64,000 nt of DNA from Tatumella punctata (GCF_039523735.1 NZ_BAAAFW010000050.1:124001-188000); one strand, 5' to 3'; positions 54,795 through 63,910 are shown, numbered from the stretch's first letter. Notes: generated by a model not told the origin, from the letters alone. Program-made: numbers and translations.

Positions 54795-56135
54795 ATGAAG
54801 GTATCAACTCAGGTTGCAGAGCAACGTAAAGTGCTGGAACAGGCAGTTTCTCACGCGCTGGAACTGGCGAAAACCAGCGCCGACGGCGCAGAGGTCGCAG
54901 TAAGTAAAACGACAGGGATCAGTGTCAGTACCCGTTATGGCGACGTGGAAAATGTTGAGTTCAATAGTGATGGTGCGCTGGGAATCACCGTCTATCTGCA
55001 GCAGCGTAAAGGCAGTGCTTCTTCGACCGATCTCAGCCCGCAGGCTATCCAGCGTACGGTTCAGGCTGCTGTTGATATTGCCCGTTACACCTCACCGGAT
55101 CCCTGCGCCGGAGTGGCGGAAAAAGATCTGCTGGCCTGGGATGCTCCGGACCTGGATTTGTTCCATCCTGCGGAGATTGAAGTTGATCGTGCCATTGAAC
55201 TGGCGGCGGCGGCAGAACAGTCAGCCCTGCAGGCGGATAAGCGGATTATTAATACCGAGGGTGGCAGTTTTAATAGCCATGCCAGTATCCGTGTATTCGG
55301 TAACAGCCATGGCTTACTGAACAGTTATTGCAGCAGCCGCCATGGTATTTCGGCCAGTGTGATTGCTGAGCAGGAAGGGCAGATGGAGCGCAATTACGCG
55401 TATACCGCGGCCCGCGATTTTGCTGACCTGCGCACGGCACAGTGGGTCGGTGAAGAGTGTGCCCGTCGTACTCTGGCACGGCTGGCCCCGAGAAAACTGT
55501 CTACCATGCAGGCTCCGGTTATTTTCGCTGCTGAAGTGGCGACGGGGCTATTTGGTCATCTGGTCGGAGCTATCAGTGGTGGTAATGTTTACCGTAAATC
55601 GACCTTCCTGCTGGACTCACTGGGTAAACAGATTTTCCCTGACTGGCTGAATATTGAAGAACGTCCGCATTTGCTGAAAGGCGTAGCTTCTACCCCGTTT
55701 GACAGTGAAGGCGTCCGAACCTGCGACCGGACGATTATTAATCATGGTGTTTTACAGGACTGGTTACTGACCAGCTACTCTGCGCGCAAACTGGGTCTGC
55801 ACAGTACGGGGCATGCCGGCGGCATCCATAACTGGCGTATTGCCGGACAAGGCCACTCATTTGAACAGTTATTACAGCAGATGGGCACCGGGCTGGTGGT
55901 CACCGAGTTAATGGGTCAGGGGGTAAGTGCTATCACCGGTGACTACTCTCGTGGTGCCTCCGGTTTCTGGGTCGAAAATGGCCAGATACAGTATCCGGTC
56001 AGTGAGATTACTATTGCCGGTAACCTGAAAGATATGTGGCAAAACATGGTCACTGTCGGCGATGACATCGAAACCCGCAGTAATATTCAGTGCGGCTCTG
56101 TATTACTGGACGGAATGAAAATCGCCGGTCAGTAA
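54795..56135 (+). CDS. pmbA: Metalloprotease PmbA (TldE)
   Basis: Non-catalytic partner of TldD in the TldD/E protease that processes microcin B17 and CcdA. 446 residues. Conserved EVAVSKTTGISVSTRYGDVENVEF near the start, and near the end MGQGVSAITGDYSRGASGFWVENGQIQYPVSEITIAGNL and the final CGSVLLDGMKIAG. Followed by cybC after 73 bases. Confidence 0.95.
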   Translation: MKVSTQVAEQRKVLEQAVSHALELAKTSADGAEVAVSKTTGISVSTRYGDVENVEFNSDGALGITVYLQQRKGSASSTDLSPQAIQRTVQAAVDIARYTSPDPCAGVAEKDLLAWDAPDLDLFHPAEIEVDRAIELAAAAEQSALQADKRIINTEGGSFNSHASIRVFGNSHGLLNSYCSSRHGISASVIAEQEGQMERNYAYTAARDFADLRTAQWVGEECARRTLARLAPRKLSTMQAPVIFAAEVATGLFGHLVGAISGGNVYRKSTFLLDSLGKQIFPDWLNIEERPHLLKGVASTPFDSEGVRTCDRTIINHGVLQDWLLTSYSARKLGLHSTGHAGGIHNWRIAGQGHSFEQLLQQMGTGLVVTELMGQGVSAITGDYSRGASGFWVENGQIQYPVSEITIAGNLKDMWQNMVTVGDDIETRSNIQCGSVLLDGMKIAGQ

Positions 56136-56208
56136 CCGGCTGGCAGCAGTCGATACCGGTGATAAAACTAATAATGCCGGTACGCTGATAATCATTAAGG
56201 AGTGAGCA

Positions 56209-56595
56209 ATGGGTAAATCTGTGATTGCGGCATTCACTGCCGTGCTGTTTCTTTCCTGCGCTTCGGCCTATGCCCTGCCACTGGAACAGGATATGGATAT
56301 TCTGGGGGTGGAGCTGGCAACCGTGCAGAGCACTGACAGTGGCCCGGAAATGCATCAGGCCCTGCAAAAAATGCAGGCGGCGGCCGAAGATGCAAAAAAA
56401 TCGGCGCCCTATACGTTGCAGGGGCAGGCACCTGACAGTTCCGGTATGAAAGATTACCGTGCCGGACTGGATCAGTTAATCACACAGATTGTGGTGGTCG
56501 ATAAACTTGCGGTGTTGAATAAACTACCGGAAGCCAGAACTGAAGCGAAAAAGCTGGCTGAGATCCGTAATCAGAACCATAAAAAATTTCGCTGA
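56209..56595 (+). CDS. cybC: Soluble cytochrome b562
   Basis: Periplasmic four-helix-bundle haem protein. 128 residues with a signal peptide (cleavage expected after SAYA, about residue 22). The haem ligands are conserved by position: Met at mature residue 7 (LEQDM) and His near the C-terminus in RNQNHKKFR. Electron partner unknown. Same place downstream of pmbA as in E. coli. Both ligands intact, unlike some laboratory K-12 alleles. Confidence 0.9.
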   Translation: MGKSVIAAFTAVLFLSCASAYALPLEQDMDILGVELATVQSTDSGPEMHQALQKMQAAAEDAKKSAPYTLQGQAPDSSGMKDYRAGLDQLITQIVVVDKLAVLNKLPEARTEAKKLAEIRNQNHKKFR

Positions 56596-56631
56596 CTGCC
56601 TGCCCGGACCTATGCAGGGCCCGGGCGGCAG
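56596..56631. terminator. Hairpin between convergent cybC and the aldolase gene
   Basis: CTGCC-T-GCCCGG can pair with CCGGGC-GGCAG across the whole 38-base gap, with one bulged base. Probably shared by both strands. Confidence 0.5.
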
Positions 56632-56633
56632 TA

Positions 56634-57416
56634 TTAACCGGATATTTCAGCAGGCAAAGTACGGACCAGCGCCTGCCAGTGTTTCAGGGTCACAGGATCA
56701 TTCCCATCCCTGAAGCGTGATGACTGTTCACTGACTTTATCAATCGCTTCCTGAGGCGCCAGCAGGATATTCTGCCGGCCGCCGGCCAACGCAGCAATTT
56801 GTATATTACAGGCCCGCTCAAGCATATGCAGATTGCGAAACGCCTGCGCTATGTTGCTTCCCGCGGCCAGCAAACCATGATTACGCAGGATCATAACATC
56901 ACTGTCTGCCAAATCCCGGACCAGCCGTTGTTGTTCATCCATATCAAGGGCAATACCTTCGTAGTCGTGATAAGTGATACGTGAGTAAAAGCCAAGCGCG
57001 TGCTGTGATATGGGCAGCAGCCCCTCGCGCTGCGCAGAAACCGCCACACCATCACGGGTATGGGTATGCAGGATTGCTTTCAGATCCGGACGTGCTTCAT
57101 GAATGGCTGCGTGGATCACATAGCCTGCCTGATTGATCCCAAGCCCGGTCGGATCATCAATAATATTACCGCGGATATCTATTTTAATCAGATTGTGCGG
57201 GGTTATTTCCCCGAACAGTAATCCGTAGGGATTAATAAGAAAGTGTTCTTCTTTGCCCGGTACCCTCACCGAAAAATGCGTATAAATATGGTCAGTAAAT
57301 TTCAGCCGCGCCGCCAGTTGGTAAGCGCGGGACAGATCCAGCCGCACAGCATATTCTTCATCAGACCAGTGGCGGCTATCTGTGGCGGTGTGATGAACCA
57401 GGGTGTCTGTAGTCAT
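56634..57416 (-). CDS. Class II aldolase/adducin-family protein
   Basis: 260 residues of the FucA/adducin fold. Zinc ligands are visible: His117 and His119 in ILHTHTRDG and His180 in LRNHGLLAAG. Aligning by eye with L-fuculose-phosphate aldolase, the catalytic Glu of that enzyme corresponds to a Gly near residue 97, so a simple aldolase reaction is not assured. It is the last gene of the minus-strand cluster, 20 bases after the ABC ATPase. Its substrate may be the carbon skeleton left after desulfonation, which is inference. Confidence 0.8.
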   Translation of the reverse strand: MTTDTLVHHTATDSRHWSDEEYAVRLDLSRAYQLAARLKFTDHIYTHFSVRVPGKEEHFLINPYGLLFGEITPHNLIKIDIRGNIIDDPTGLGINQAGYVIHAAIHEARPDLKAILHTHTRDGVAVSAQREGLLPISQHALGFYSRITYHDYEGIALDMDEQQRLVRDLADSDVMILRNHGLLAAGSNIAQAFRNLHMLERACNIQIAALAGGRQNILLAPQEAIDKVSEQSSRFRDGNDPVTLKHWQALVRTLPAEISG

Positions 57417-57436
57417 AATGATTCCTGTATAAAAAA

Positions 57437-58222
57437 TTACCAGTCAGTGCCCTGGCCGAGTAAAGCCAGAATTTCCTGACGTTGTCTGACCAGTAAAGGG
57501 GCGTCCCGATGACGGGGAAAAGGTGCCGGATTACGGAATTCGGCAAGAATGCGTGCAGGACGGGGTGAAAAAACCACCACACGGTGGCTAAGCAGTAAAG
57601 CTTCTTCGATATCATGGGTAACCAGCACACTGGTATAGCCCTGGTTTTGCCATAAGGTAATTAATTCACTCTGCATACGGATCCGCGTCAGGGAATCAAG
57701 TTTACCGAGGGGTTCATCCAGCAGCAGCAAACGGGGCTCATTCAGCAACGCACGGGCTAATGCCGCCCGTTGTGCCATCCCCCCCGATAACTGGGCTGGC
57801 CAGGCATCAGCAAACTCCTGCAAACCGATGCGGCTGATCAGCTGATCAGCTTTGGGTTGTTGCCCTTTTAGTCCGCGAGCCCGCGGGCCGAGTAAAACGT
57901 TTTGCCGTACCGTCAGCCACGGGTATAGCGTCGGGTCCTGAAATACCAGAATACGGTCAGGGCCAGGGGCGGTTACCGGCTGGTTTCCCGCCAGCAGCTG
58001 CCCTTGCTGTAAAGGTTCAAGACCCGCCAGTAAACGCAACAGTGTCGATTTTCCGCAACCGGAAGGGCCGAGCAATGCCACGCTTTCACCCGGGGCAATC
58101 TGCAGGCTGACATTATCCAGTACCGGCAGTTGCTTATCTTTCAGAGTAAAGCGGTGGCTGATATTTTGCAGGCTGATACTCAGCCCGCTGAATGTTTCTG
58201 TTGCCTGAGCGGTGGTTACCAT
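57437..58222 (-). CDS. ABC transporter ATP-binding protein (SsuB/TauB-like)
   Basis: ATPase of a NitT/TauT-type importer. 261 residues: Walker A GPSGCGKST near residue 55, Q-loop FQDPTLYPW, signature LSGGMAQRAALARAL, Walker B LLLLDEPLGKLD and the H-loop VTHDIEEAL. Overlaps the permease gene by 7 bases. The family serves aliphatic sulfonates, taurine, nitrate or pyrimidine precursors; neighbours favour an organosulfur substrate. Confidence 0.88.
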   Translation of the reverse strand: MVTTAQATETFSGLSISLQNISHRFTLKDKQLPVLDNVSLQIAPGESVALLGPSGCGKSTLLRLLAGLEPLQQGQLLAGNQPVTAPGPDRILVFQDPTLYPWLTVRQNVLLGPRARGLKGQQPKADQLISRIGLQEFADAWPAQLSGGMAQRAALARALLNEPRLLLLDEPLGKLDSLTRIRMQSELITLWQNQGYTSVLVTHDIEEALLLSHRVVVFSPRPARILAEFRNPAPFPRHRDAPLLVRQRQEILALLGQGTDW

Positions 58223-59214
58223 TTCATGGTTCCTTTTTGCCAGCGGAGTACCCGGTTTCTTACCGCGAATAACAGACTAATCAGCCCGGAACACAGCAGG
58301 GCCATCAGTAACAGTGCTGCATACATATTTGAATAGGCAGCCCAGCCCTGTGCCCACTGCAGATAGAAACCGATACCTGACTTAACTCCGACCATTTCGG
58401 CAACAATCAGTACCGAAAATGATGCTCCCAGCCCCATAAACAAACCGACAAACACACTCGGCAAAGCGGCAGGGATAGCTACCCGTAAAATCAGAAAACG
58501 GGAGTTCCCGCCCAGGGTTCTGGCCACGTCATACCAGGCCTGATCGATCCCGGCAACACCTGACCAGGTGAGCACAGTGACCGGAAACCAGGTCGCCAGT
58601 GCGATCAGAAACACGCTGGCATCATGGCTGGTAGGGAACAGAAAAAAGCATAACGGCAACAGGGCAGTGGCCGGCAATGGTCCGAGGATACGCAGTACCG
58701 GATGCATCCAGTAGCCAACCCGCGGTGACCAGCCAATCGCCAGCCCGGCAATAAAACCAAACAGCGTGCCCAGCAGCACACCACTCACCAGCAAAGACAG
58801 TGAGTGATACAGGCTGTCGAGCAGCCTTGGCCAGTCATCATGAAACACCTGTAACAGTGCCTGGGGAGGCGCGAAAAACGGGACCGGCAGTACCAGCAGC
58901 TTTGCCGTTAATAACTGCCAGCCACTGAGTAACAGAGGCAAGGCGATTAGCCAGGCCGCGGCGACTCTGAGCCGGGGCAATGCAGTGACCCAGTGGCGAT
59001 AAGTGACTGTCAGTAGCAGTAACAACAGGCCAATAGTCACATTAATCTCTGCCCATAGTTGTGAATAAGGCCAGTCTCTGGCACCGTTTGGCCAGTAGCG
59101 CGTAATAGCGGCCGAAACCAGCCATGCCAGCGCCGCAATTGCGCCTTTATTCCACAGCCGGGGCAGTGTCAGTCCGGCCGGGGCAATCAGATGATCAGGC
59201 GAAGACATTTGCAT
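58216..59214 (-). CDS. ABC transporter permease (SsuC/TauC-like)
   Basis: 332 residues with about seven to eight hydrophobic segments and the cytoplasmic EAA-type loop DVARTLGGNSRFLILRVAIPAALP near residue 240. The N-terminus has an extra pair of membrane segments before the usual binding-protein-dependent permease domain. Start chosen at 59214, preceded by GGAGAG and overlapping the binding-protein gene by 20 bases; a second ATG two codons on is equally usable. The open frame extends to 59286. Confidence 0.86.
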   Translation of the reverse strand: MQMSSPDHLIAPAGLTLPRLWNKGAIAALAWLVSAAITRYWPNGARDWPYSQLWAEINVTIGLLLLLLTVTYRHWVTALPRLRVAAAWLIALPLLLSGWQLLTAKLLVLPVPFFAPPQALLQVFHDDWPRLLDSLYHSLSLLVSGVLLGTLFGFIAGLAIGWSPRVGYWMHPVLRILGPLPATALLPLCFFLFPTSHDASVFLIALATWFPVTVLTWSGVAGIDQAWYDVARTLGGNSRFLILRVAIPAALPSVFVGLFMGLGASFSVLIVAEMVGVKSGIGFYLQWAQGWAAYSNMYAALLLMALLCSGLISLLFAVRNRVLRWQKGTMKW

Positions 59215-60292
59215 AAATACTCTCCGAAAACTGATGAGGATTAACTGAGGCACTGATAACCTGTACTCTCTGTAAATCAGTGACATAGCGGGTCATTTCG
59301 TTGACGAATGCTGCTCCGACAGCATGATGGTCATGGGCCTGACTCATCAGAATTGCTGACACTTCCTGTGGCGAGGTATTCAGTGCATGGGCCATAAATT
59401 CGCTACCGACTTTTTGCGGATTCCTGGCGGCAAAACTGTGGGCATCCAGCAGGGCCTGAGTCAGTGCCGCTGCTGCAGGTTTGTGCTTACGGGCCAGCTC
59501 CCCGCTAACGCCGATAACACAGCAACTCAGGTTGGCGTACTCTCCGGTCATATTACTGGCCAGCAGATGATATTTCCCCGTATCCAGCATCCGCGTGCTG
59601 AAAGGTTCACTGCCACTGATGGCGGCAATTTCACCGTTATCCAGCGCATGGGTCATCAGGTCGGCAGGATAGACCTTCCACTGCACATCCGCGATGGGGT
59701 CAACGCCGTGATTTTTGAGTAAAATCGCAAAGAAGTTTTTATCCGGCCCGGCCATATCGGTTACCCCGATAGACTGACCTTTCAGACTGGCAAGAGAGGT
59801 ATAAGGAGAATTATTTGCCGTCAGCAGGCTCAGGCAGCCGCCATGAGTACCGGCGGTCAGTTTTACATCGAACCCCTGTTCAAGGGCTTTCAGCCAGCGC
59901 AGTGCCATTCCGATCCCGGCGTCCGCTTTCCCGGTGGCAATCGCCTGTAACAGCACATCGGTTGAGTTACCAAAATTGACGAATTCGACATCCAGATTGT
60001 ATTTGCTGAACAGATTTTGTTGCTGTGCCACGGTGACCGGCGCAATACAGATCGCGCTCTGGTTGATCGCCAGTTTTAATTTAAAAGGTTCGGCCAGCCG
60101 CAGTGATGAAGTATCTGCAACGCCGCCTTTGGTATTATCGGCGGTTTCGATCATCCCGGCCATGCCTGCCATCGAATGACCGACAGGCTCAGCCGCCCAC
60201 AGAGAAGATGAAAAACCGCCGAGCAACGGTGTTGCTGCAAGGCCGGAACTGAGGGCCAGAAAACGCCTGCGGGATAATAGGGAAGAACGCAT
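59195..60292 (-). CDS. Tat-exported ABC substrate-binding protein (NMT1/THI5-like)
   Basis: 365 residues. The N-terminus has a twin-arginine motif SRRRFL (residues 7-12) and a hydrophobic stretch, so export by Tat is likely. A Met/His-rich linker GHSMAGMAGM (38-47) follows, then the periplasmic domain with LFSKYNLDVEFVNFGNSTDVLLQAIATGKADAGIG and LKGQSIGVTDMAGPDKNFF. It is coupled to the permease gene. This cluster has a second, Sec-type binding protein upstream, so one permease may use two receptors. Substrate unknown. Confidence 0.85.
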   Translation of the reverse strand: MRSSLLSRRRFLALSSGLAATPLLGGFSSSLWAAEPVGHSMAGMAGMIETADNTKGGVADTSSLRLAEPFKLKLAINQSAICIAPVTVAQQQNLFSKYNLDVEFVNFGNSTDVLLQAIATGKADAGIGMALRWLKALEQGFDVKLTAGTHGGCLSLLTANNSPYTSLASLKGQSIGVTDMAGPDKNFFAILLKNHGVDPIADVQWKVYPADLMTHALDNGEIAAISGSEPFSTRMLDTGKYHLLASNMTGEYANLSCCVIGVSGELARKHKPAAAALTQALLDAHSFAARNPQKVGSEFMAHALNTSPQEVSAILMSQAHDHHAVGAAFVNEMTRYVTDLQRVQVISASVNPHQFSESIYANVFA

Positions 60293-60397
60293 CAGTCAAT
60301 TCCTTGTTATTGTTCCCGGACCCGGGAAATTAATGTTGTCACCGGAAACCATCTCCGGACAGAGCCGCCGGCCGCACCGGTGAATGTCTGCGGCGAG

Positions 60398-61564
60398 TCA
60401 GGCCGGGGCTGTGTTCAGTCGTTGTTGTCCCGCATATAACCAGGCACTGTCTCGCTGCGGGGTATGTACCCGGCCACAGAGCACATTGCGGTAATGACGC
60501 TCCAGTGGATTACTGCGTGTCAGCCCGTAATTCCCTGATAACTGCAGGGCCAGGTCGACCACGCGGATAGCATTATCGGTAATAGTCGCTTTTGCTAAAC
60601 CGGCCTGCGAATAGCTGAACGCTTCTGCCGCCGCCTGGTTTAACAGTGTGCTGTTAATCAGTAGTAACGATTCAATTTGTCCGGCCTGTTCCTGAACCCG
60701 CGGCAGGGAGGCAAGAGGCTTGCCGAGACCTGAAGGGGTCCGTAGCTGAAGCCAGCCGGTCAGCCAGTCGGCAGCGGCCCGGGCAATAGCATCGTAAATG
60801 GCGGCCAGCAGTGCCGTATTGGCATTGGCAAATGCGGTCTGAGACTCGGTATCCGTGTGAGTCGTGGCATTCACCGGGGTGACATCGGCCGCATAATTGA
60901 GCGGCACAGTGACGTTTTTGAAAATGACTTCATGGCTGCCGGTGCCACGCATACCAATATGGTCCCAGCTGGGAATAATGCTGATACCCGGGGCCGATTT
61001 CGGCACCAGCCAGCTGCCGACCAGCGGGACCTGGTCATCACTGCGTGCCCAGACGACCAGCCAGTGCAGCCCTTCAATCCCGGTAGTGTAAAGCTTATGG
61101 CCATTCAGTACCCAGCCGGTGGCGGTACGCCGTGCGATGGTTTGTGGCAGGCCACCACGGGCCGGTGAACCCATTTCCGGCTCGACCCGCAGACTGTTAA
61201 TCAAGGCCCCCTCGCTGACCGCGGTTTCGGATACCCTGCGGATCAGCTCTGTCGGCCAGCGATTTGGCTGGCGTAACCGTAAGTGATACAAATAATGCAT
61301 ACAGGTGATCAGTGCTGTCGACGGCTCACCTCCGGCAATAGCGCTGATCACCTGTTGCAGCGTTTCGAGGGAAGCGCCACTTCCGCCATAGGATTGTCCG
61401 GTCGCCAGTGCCAGTAATTTATGCTGCTGTAACCAGGACAGATTCTGGTACGGGAAAGCACCTTGCTGATCATATTGTTGCGCCGTTTCTGCCATTCGGT
61501 GGCGAATATCGGCGAGTAATGATGCCGGAGGCCAGGGGGCCGCAGACTGTTCTGCCTGTCTCAT
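60398..61564 (-). CDS. Acyl-CoA-dehydrogenase-like flavoenzyme (SfnC/DszC type)
   Basis: 388 residues from the ATG with AAGGAG six bases upstream; the frame opens 16 codons earlier. Acyl-CoA dehydrogenase fold: GQSYGGSGASLETLQQVISAIAGGEPSTAL, then EPEMGSPARGGLPQTIARR and WVLNGHKLYTTG, with a C-terminal helical domain. Members next to luciferase-like monooxygenases usually act as flavin-dependent monooxygenases on sulfur or nitrogen compounds (DszC, SfnC) rather than in fatty-acid oxidation. It lies 19 bases after the LLM gene. Confidence 0.82.
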   Translation of the reverse strand: MRQAEQSAAPWPPASLLADIRHRMAETAQQYDQQGAFPYQNLSWLQQHKLLALATGQSYGGSGASLETLQQVISAIAGGEPSTALITCMHYLYHLRLRQPNRWPTELIRRVSETAVSEGALINSLRVEPEMGSPARGGLPQTIARRTATGWVLNGHKLYTTGIEGLHWLVVWARSDDQVPLVGSWLVPKSAPGISIIPSWDHIGMRGTGSHEVIFKNVTVPLNYAADVTPVNATTHTDTESQTAFANANTALLAAIYDAIARAAADWLTGWLQLRTPSGLGKPLASLPRVQEQAGQIESLLLINSTLLNQAAAEAFSYSQAGLAKATITDNAIRVVDLALQLSGNYGLTRSNPLERHYRNVLCGRVHTPQRDSAWLYAGQQRLNTAPA

Positions 61565-61583
61565 TGGATGCTCCTTATGGATA

Positions 61584-62675
61584 TCAGGCACGCTGGCGTT
61601 CAGCCTGTTCACGGCGGGCGATTTTTTCCCGTGTCAGTGGTAGCAATACTTTCCCGTAATCCAGCGCATCATTCAGAGGATCGAAACCCCGGATCAGGAA
61701 ATTTCGCACCCCGAGGTCGTAGTAATCGAGTAATGCATCGGCAACCTGTTCTGGCGTACCTACCAGCGCGGTAGAGTTTTGTCCGCCGCCGACCAGCTTT
61801 GCGATACCGGTCCACAGACGTTTATCGACAATTTCTCCGAGGGCGGCCGTAGCACGCAGCCGCTGAGCCCCCACACTCTGTGGTTTATTATCCGGTTTCA
61901 GCGGCCCGGCGGTCTGCTGACGACGGGTCGCGGTGGCAAGGATTAGTTCAGCTTTCTGCCAGGCCTCCGCTTCTGTATCGGCAATAATCGGGCGGAAAGA
62001 GACACTGAATTCTGTTTTCCGGCCATGACGGGCTGCTTCGGCAGTCACGCGGTCAATAGTCTCTTTGGTCTGGGCCAGAGATTCTCCCCACAGTGCGTAA
62101 ACGTCGGCATGTTTACCGGCGACCCGAATCGCGGTATCGGATGACCCGCCAAAAAAGACCGGAATCGGCTGATCTGCAGGGGGACGTATTGCCGAGATCG
62201 CCTGCTCAGCCCGGTAAAATGAATTACTGATATTGAAGGGCTGATCATTGCTCCAGATATCACGTACTACGTCGAGGAAAGCTTCACTTCTGGCATAGCG
62301 CTGATCATGGTCCAGATAATCACCGTCACGACGCTGCTCTGCATCGCTGCCGCCACTGATAATATGTACTGCCAGACGGTTATCCAGTAACTGATTCAGG
62401 GTGGCAAATTTACGTGCTGCGAGGGTAGGGGAGACGAACCCGGGACGATGGGCGAGCAGAAACTTAATTTTTTCTGTTGAGAGCCCGGCCAGTGCTGTGA
62501 CCAGAAATCCATCGGGCTGGTCGGAAGCATGGGCGACCAGCAGGCGGTCGAAACCTGCGGCTTCATGGGCCCGTGCAATACGAGTAATGTAGTCTTTATC
62601 AAATACAGGGCCTGAAGGGGCGATGGTTTCAGATGCCAGACGGTGGCTAATCATGCCGATAAACTGAATGCTCAT
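61584..62675 (-). CDS. LLM-class FMN-dependent monooxygenase (SsuD-like)
   Basis: 363-residue bacterial-luciferase-like TIM barrel, closest by eye to alkanesulfonate monooxygenase SsuD: SIQFIGMISHR start, FLLAHRPGFVSPTLAARKFATLNQLLDNRLAVHIISGGSDAEQRRDGDYLDHDQRYARSEAFLDVVR-type core, IPVFFGGSS near residue 173 and ALVGTPEQVADALLDYYDLGV. Such enzymes need reduced FMN from a separate reductase (SsuE); none is visible in the window. Preceded by a 158-base promoter region. Confidence 0.85.
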   Translation of the reverse strand: MSIQFIGMISHRLASETIAPSGPVFDKDYITRIARAHEAAGFDRLLVAHASDQPDGFLVTALAGLSTEKIKFLLAHRPGFVSPTLAARKFATLNQLLDNRLAVHIISGGSDAEQRRDGDYLDHDQRYARSEAFLDVVRDIWSNDQPFNISNSFYRAEQAISAIRPPADQPIPVFFGGSSDTAIRVAGKHADVYALWGESLAQTKETIDRVTAEAARHGRKTEFSVSFRPIIADTEAEAWQKAELILATATRRQQTAGPLKPDNKPQSVGAQRLRATAALGEIVDKRLWTGIAKLVGGGQNSTALVGTPEQVADALLDYYDLGVRNFLIRGFDPLNDALDYGKVLLPLTREKIARREQAERQRA

Positions 62676-62833
62676 AGTTATTTCCTGTCACAAAAGGGCC
62701 CGCAGATCTGCACAGATCAGCGGTGGTTTTTTATACTCTAGGCCGAATGTTAATATGATCAAAATTCATTTTTAACATTAGTAATTATGCTAAACAGATA
62801 TGAACCCGAGGCACCGTGCGCTAACGTCGCGGG
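62676..62833 (-). promoter_or_regulatory. Promoter/operator region ahead of the monooxygenase gene
   Basis: Contains the inverted repeat AATGTTAA (62746-62753) / TTAACATT (62772-62779) with 18 bases between, and an AT-rich element at 62761-62793 that is repeated upstream of the binding-protein gene (63859-63890). A TTGATC / TAGAGT pair, 16 bases apart on the minus strand, could be the promoter. Confidence 0.5.
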
Positions 62834-63799
62834 CTAATTCAGAAAACCGGTAATGGCGTATTCGCTGACGTTAATTTTTTGCGGAAGAATGCCATAGTGA
62901 TAAAAACGATCTGCGGTGGATTGCAGGTTGCTGAGATCGCCGGGAGTGACATTGCGTGAGTCTGTCGATCCGCGTGAGATAATCAGGCGGGCAGTCGAGA
63001 GAGGTAACTGGCTGAGCGCGGCGTAACTGGCGGCATATTGCTGAGGATGACTGACCGCCCAAAGTCTGGCTTTACGTACCCGGCCAGCAAAGTCCTGAAT
63101 GGCCTGTCGCTTCGCCGGATCAGCCAGTGATGCGGTCGTAGCGGTCAGAAACGAAAATGAGGTTGTCAGGTGGCTGGCATCGGTAATTAACCGGCCCCCG
63201 TTTTGCTGAGCGACGGCCAGGTAGGGGTCAAAAACGGCCCAGGCGTTGATCTGGCCACTGTTAAAAGCGGCGCTGGCATCAACCGGCAATACAAACCGGA
63301 TCCGCGTATCCTGACGCGACAGACCGGCTTTTTCCAGTGCCAGCCAGAGCATATTCTGTGAAATACTGCCGGCCGCTGAGGAAACAACGACCTGCTGACC
63401 ACGCAGGTCGTTAACCGTTTTTAGCGGGCTGTCGGCAGGCACTACAATGCCGTTACCCCTTCCGGTACTGACTTCGGTTAAAATAATTTTCAGATTCACT
63501 CCGCCTGCCAGTGCCTGTAATACCGGTAAATCCCCGGCGTAAGAAGTGTCTGTGGCATCAGCCCGCTGGGCTTCAAACAACGGGGCGGCTCCCTGAAAAT
63601 TGGCCCAGTGGATCGAGTACGGCAGATCCTGCAATACCCCGGAAGCCTCCATCAGACTGCGTAAAATACGCGCCTGATCACCGACTACCAGAGAGGTTTG
63701 TGCAGCAGATACACTGAATACCAGCCCCGGTAAGATCCATAACACCGCTATCCACCGGATAACGCGACGGACCTGTGTACCCGGTAAGGAAAAAGACAT
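62834..63799 (-). CDS. Sec-exported ABC substrate-binding protein (SsuA-like)
   Basis: 321 residues from an ATG with AGGA seven bases upstream; a TTG six codons earlier is less likely. Signal peptide to about residue 33 (ending VSAAQ). The mature protein is an SsuA/TauA-type receptor: WANFQGAAPLFEAQRADATDTSYAGDLPVLQALAGG, DLRGQQVVVSSAAGS and INAWAVFDPYLA. Usual ligands are aliphatic sulfonates or sulfate esters. First gene of the minus-strand cluster, divergent from a LysR gene. Confidence 0.87.
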   Translation of the reverse strand: MSFSLPGTQVRRVIRWIAVLWILPGLVFSVSAAQTSLVVGDQARILRSLMEASGVLQDLPYSIHWANFQGAAPLFEAQRADATDTSYAGDLPVLQALAGGVNLKIILTEVSTGRGNGIVVPADSPLKTVNDLRGQQVVVSSAAGSISQNMLWLALEKAGLSRQDTRIRFVLPVDASAAFNSGQINAWAVFDPYLAVAQQNGGRLITDASHLTTSFSFLTATTASLADPAKRQAIQDFAGRVRKARLWAVSHPQQYAASYAALSQLPLSTARLIISRGSTDSRNVTPGDLSNLQSTADRFYHYGILPQKINVSEYAITGFLN

Positions 63800-63910
63800 A
63801 AATAATTCCTGCAACAAATGAAATGTGTTATTACGTTAGCAAAGGCATTTTTATTCCTAAAATTCAATTTTTATCTAAGCTAATATGCAAAAAGTTCATA
63901 AGAGATCAGC
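63800..63910. promoter_or_regulatory. Divergent regulatory region of the organosulfur-like cluster
   Basis: 111 AT-rich bases between the binding-protein gene and the LysR gene. Holds an element AAAATTCAATTTTTA...TAATATGC (63859-63890) that recurs at 62761-62793. LysR proteins usually bind such shared promoters. Confidence 0.5.
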
